The position numbers were made by a program, and so were the translations under genes. Shown one piece after another: positions 19,092 through 20,882 of a DNA stretch of 20,882 bases (position 1 is the first letter of the stretch; each line of letters starts with the position of its first letter). The stretch covers positions 1 to 20,882 of the forward strand of contig JADIIX010000247.1 in NCBI GenBank assembly GCA_027604505.1, read 5' to 3'. The notes beneath the pieces are model-generated. The model was not told where the DNA came from. It saw nothing but the letters and a program-made list of their open reading frames with translations, and did not search any database. The stretch comes from Gonapodya sp. JEL0774 (Eukaryota > Monoblepharomycota > Monoblepharidomycetes > Monoblepharidales > Gonapodyaceae).

Positions 19092-20882
19092 TCAGATCAC
19101 CTGTTCACCAGGCCCGAAATCACCCCCAACGCCTTGTCTCACCTGAGCTGTGTCGAGGTGCTGCGTATTATATGGGGCGGAGACAGGTGTTGCCTCAATT
19201 GGTGCTCGGAATTCGAGAAGATGCTGTAGCGATGCCGGTTCATTGCGGAAGAGTGACACCATTAATTGTTGAGAGCGGATATCATAAACATTGCCATAAC
19301 CAGTATCACGCGTAAAGACTGAACGAGCGCAAAATATTACTCACCATTTGGGACTCGTTCGGGGCCGAGGGAATGGTCCCAGACGGCGAGTTCAAGGAGA
19401 ATCTCAGGGACTCATTGCGACGCGTGCTCTCTTGTGAGCCTGAGACCGAGTCTGTCATTGACGGTGGTGCGTCAGGCAAGGCCAAAGAGTTCCTGGAGTG
19501 CGAGCAGCCCGGAATGAGCTTCAAGTGGCGACTGCGCAGGTATAATGCAACCAACTCACATAGGGATCTTCCCTTCCTGCCTCGTCCCCACATTGAATCC
19601 ATCACACCAGCCGTCGCGCCATACGAACCGTACTTCGACGTGATCTCCAGGCGAAACGCTCACTTCGTCTTGGGCGAGCTTGACAAACTGGAGCGAGAAC
19701 ACGGGGTGATGCAGAACATTTGAAGCCCAGCTTCACCACGTAATTTCTAGAAGCTTACCTGTTTGATCACGAGAACCCTCAAATTGTCACAGAAGATACC
19801 GGCGTCATTCTCACGACCATACGGGCGGGCCAACTTGAGGAAGAACCACTGGGTTGGGAATCGACACGGCTGTTATTAGATGTCACCCTGGTCTCAAAAG
19901 GGCATTTCTCAGCTCACGTGAGGCTTCAATTTACGTCGCAGAAACACATTGGCAAGGCAATCGAAAATGTAAGGAAGTTGTTTCTCTGCCCTTTTCATCT
20001 CCAACATACCTCATGGTAGTCCTCTCGGGGTGAAGTCACCGGCATCCCAAGCTCTGCTTGCGGCAAGTAAGGGTCTTGCAGGACAACCGCCCCAAAATTG
20101 GTGGGTGACAGGGGTTTCAGTGCTAGCGAATGACAGGCTCGTCAAAAGGTGACGGAATGTTGGATCCAGGACTAACGCGCTAGATCTCACGTATGGTCAT
20201 GTCAAAGTCTGATCGGGGACCGATCGACTGTAAGGAAGGAGGAGTGAAAGTTGATCTGACCCCAACAGGAATTATGTTCTTGAGATGCGGCTCCGCTACG
20301 AGTAAGCCTGAGATTATGTTCGGGCCAGTTCAAATTACATGGAGTCGGAATCGCGTTTGTTTGTGACATGGCGGTGCCGAGACTGTACGTGCTCACCTTT
20401 TGGTGATGCAGACTTAGCCTTCCACGGCTGCCGGTACCACAAGAACACCGCAGCGATAAGTGCGAGGAAGCCTCCCACAGAACCGGCAATGATCGGAACG
20501 AGGTTAGGGCCTGGGGTGCTGCAGCAAGTGTCTGATGCTTGCGTGCAAGTCGACGTGCCCGACGGGCACGTACAGACGCCTGTAGCGGCAAAGAAGAAAG
20601 GGACAGATTTTGCAGGTTAAAGCGAGTGGAAAGAGGACCAGTTGGCCGGTTACACGTCTGTTACAGCACCTGAACTGCATCCGAGATTGTTAGCGCACTG
20701 AGAAGTCGAGGCACAGAAAGCACCAAACGGAAGACTAGAGGAAGGAGGGGGAGGATAAGGAGGAGGAGGAGGAGAGGGAGGAGGTGGTGGAGGGGGAGGG
20801 GGAGGAGGAGGAGGGGGAGGAGGAGGGGGGGGAGGTGGAGGAGGAGGAGGAGGCGGGGGGGCAGCGACAGGAACAGTGGGCG
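19092..20882 (-). CDS. Poly-proline/Cys-rich single-pass membrane protein with cytoplasmic SH3 domain (receptor 3, 5' end outside window)
   Basis: Partial: the N-terminus lies beyond 20882. Exons (minus): >20882-20670, 20579-20397, 20307-20191, 20122-20010, 19869-19759, 19687-19560, 19492-19345, and probably 19223-19092. All junctions proposed are GT-AG and in frame, with no lesions. Order: long Pro tract with SPPPPPY interruptions, Cys-rich segment (FCASTSQCANNLGC, CTCPSGTSTCTQASDTCC), transmembrane helix IIAGSVGGFLALIAAVFLWY followed by RQPWKAK, disordered linker (LKPLSPTNFGAVVLQDP), motif PTQWFFL, SH3 (QDEVSVSPGD...VWRDGW...EGKIPM) and a Ser-rich tail with ESTRRNESLRFS. If the last intron is not removed, the protein ends at TGA 19306-19308 instead. 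The poly-Pro/Cys-rich ectodomain is extensin-like in composition and could anchor in or sense the cell wall (inference). The SH3 exon and neighbouring phases equal those of receptors 1 and 2. Confidence 0.82.
20738..20861. repeat. Polypurine GGA-type microsatellite encoding the poly-proline tract
   Basis: An almost uninterrupted purine tract of GGA, GGGA and GGGG units on the plus strand. On the minus strand it is in frame as CCN codons of receptor 3. The mix of CCT, CCC and CCA codons shows it is not a pure repeat. Length polymorphism and G-quadruplex or triplex potential are likely. Confidence 0.85.

Noticed and set aside
19373-19723. Plus-strand 116-codon open frame that looks protein-like
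   Set aside because: It is antisense to the SH3 and tail exons of receptor 3, whose minus-strand exons match receptors 1 and 2 in length, phase and sequence.
19755-19972. Plus-strand open stretch beginning YLFDHENPQIVTED
   Set aside because: Antisense to receptor 3 exon E and the adjoining intron; the minus-strand exon carries the conserved PTQWFFL motif.

Overview
The window is eukaryotic and almost certainly fungal. Genes are split by short GT-AG introns (45-140 nt) with GTRAGT-type donors, polypyrimidine acceptors and compact exons. No prokaryotic signals, tRNA or rRNA genes, or CRISPR are visible. Plant-like LRR ectodomains joined to a cytoplasmic SH3 domain suggest an early-diverging (chytrid-type) fungus, but that placement is inference.

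Layout. (1) 966-3743 (+): a hAT-family transposase with a BED zinc finger, degraded by a stop codon, a frameshift and splice-site lesions, followed by AGCTCG-rich sequence that may be a subterminal region of the element. (2) 4711-6290 (+): a seven-exon NAD(P)-dependent medium-chain dehydrogenase/enoyl-reductase-like gene, intact except for one unresolved frame problem at exon 2. (3) About 6.3-9.1 kb: mostly gene-poor, with a degenerate ~100-bp tandem repeat. (4) 9136-10088 (-): a gene starting with a MUS81-like helix-hairpin-helix domain but without a recognisable nuclease. (5) About 11.2-13.1 kb (+): a coiled-coil gene remnant whose heptad-like sequence jumps repeatedly between frames. (6) 13714-18232: two head-to-head genes for LRR receptor-like proteins (signal peptide, ~11-12 LRRs, one transmembrane helix, SH3). 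(7) 19092 to beyond 20882 (-): a third membrane protein with a poly-proline and Cys-rich ectodomain, one transmembrane helix, and the same juxtamembrane motif and SH3 module.

The main discovery is the last 7 kb: three neighbouring single-pass receptors with different ectodomains but a shared intracellular module. Each has a PxxWF[F/Y]L motif followed by an SH3 domain on an exon of exactly 128 nt (enters at phase 0, leaves at phase 2), then a variable tail. I infer a small family of cell-surface receptors signalling through SH3 rather than kinase domains.

Several genes carry apparent single-base frame disruptions. Either local gene decay is widespread or the underlying assembly has uncorrected indels; sequence alone cannot decide.
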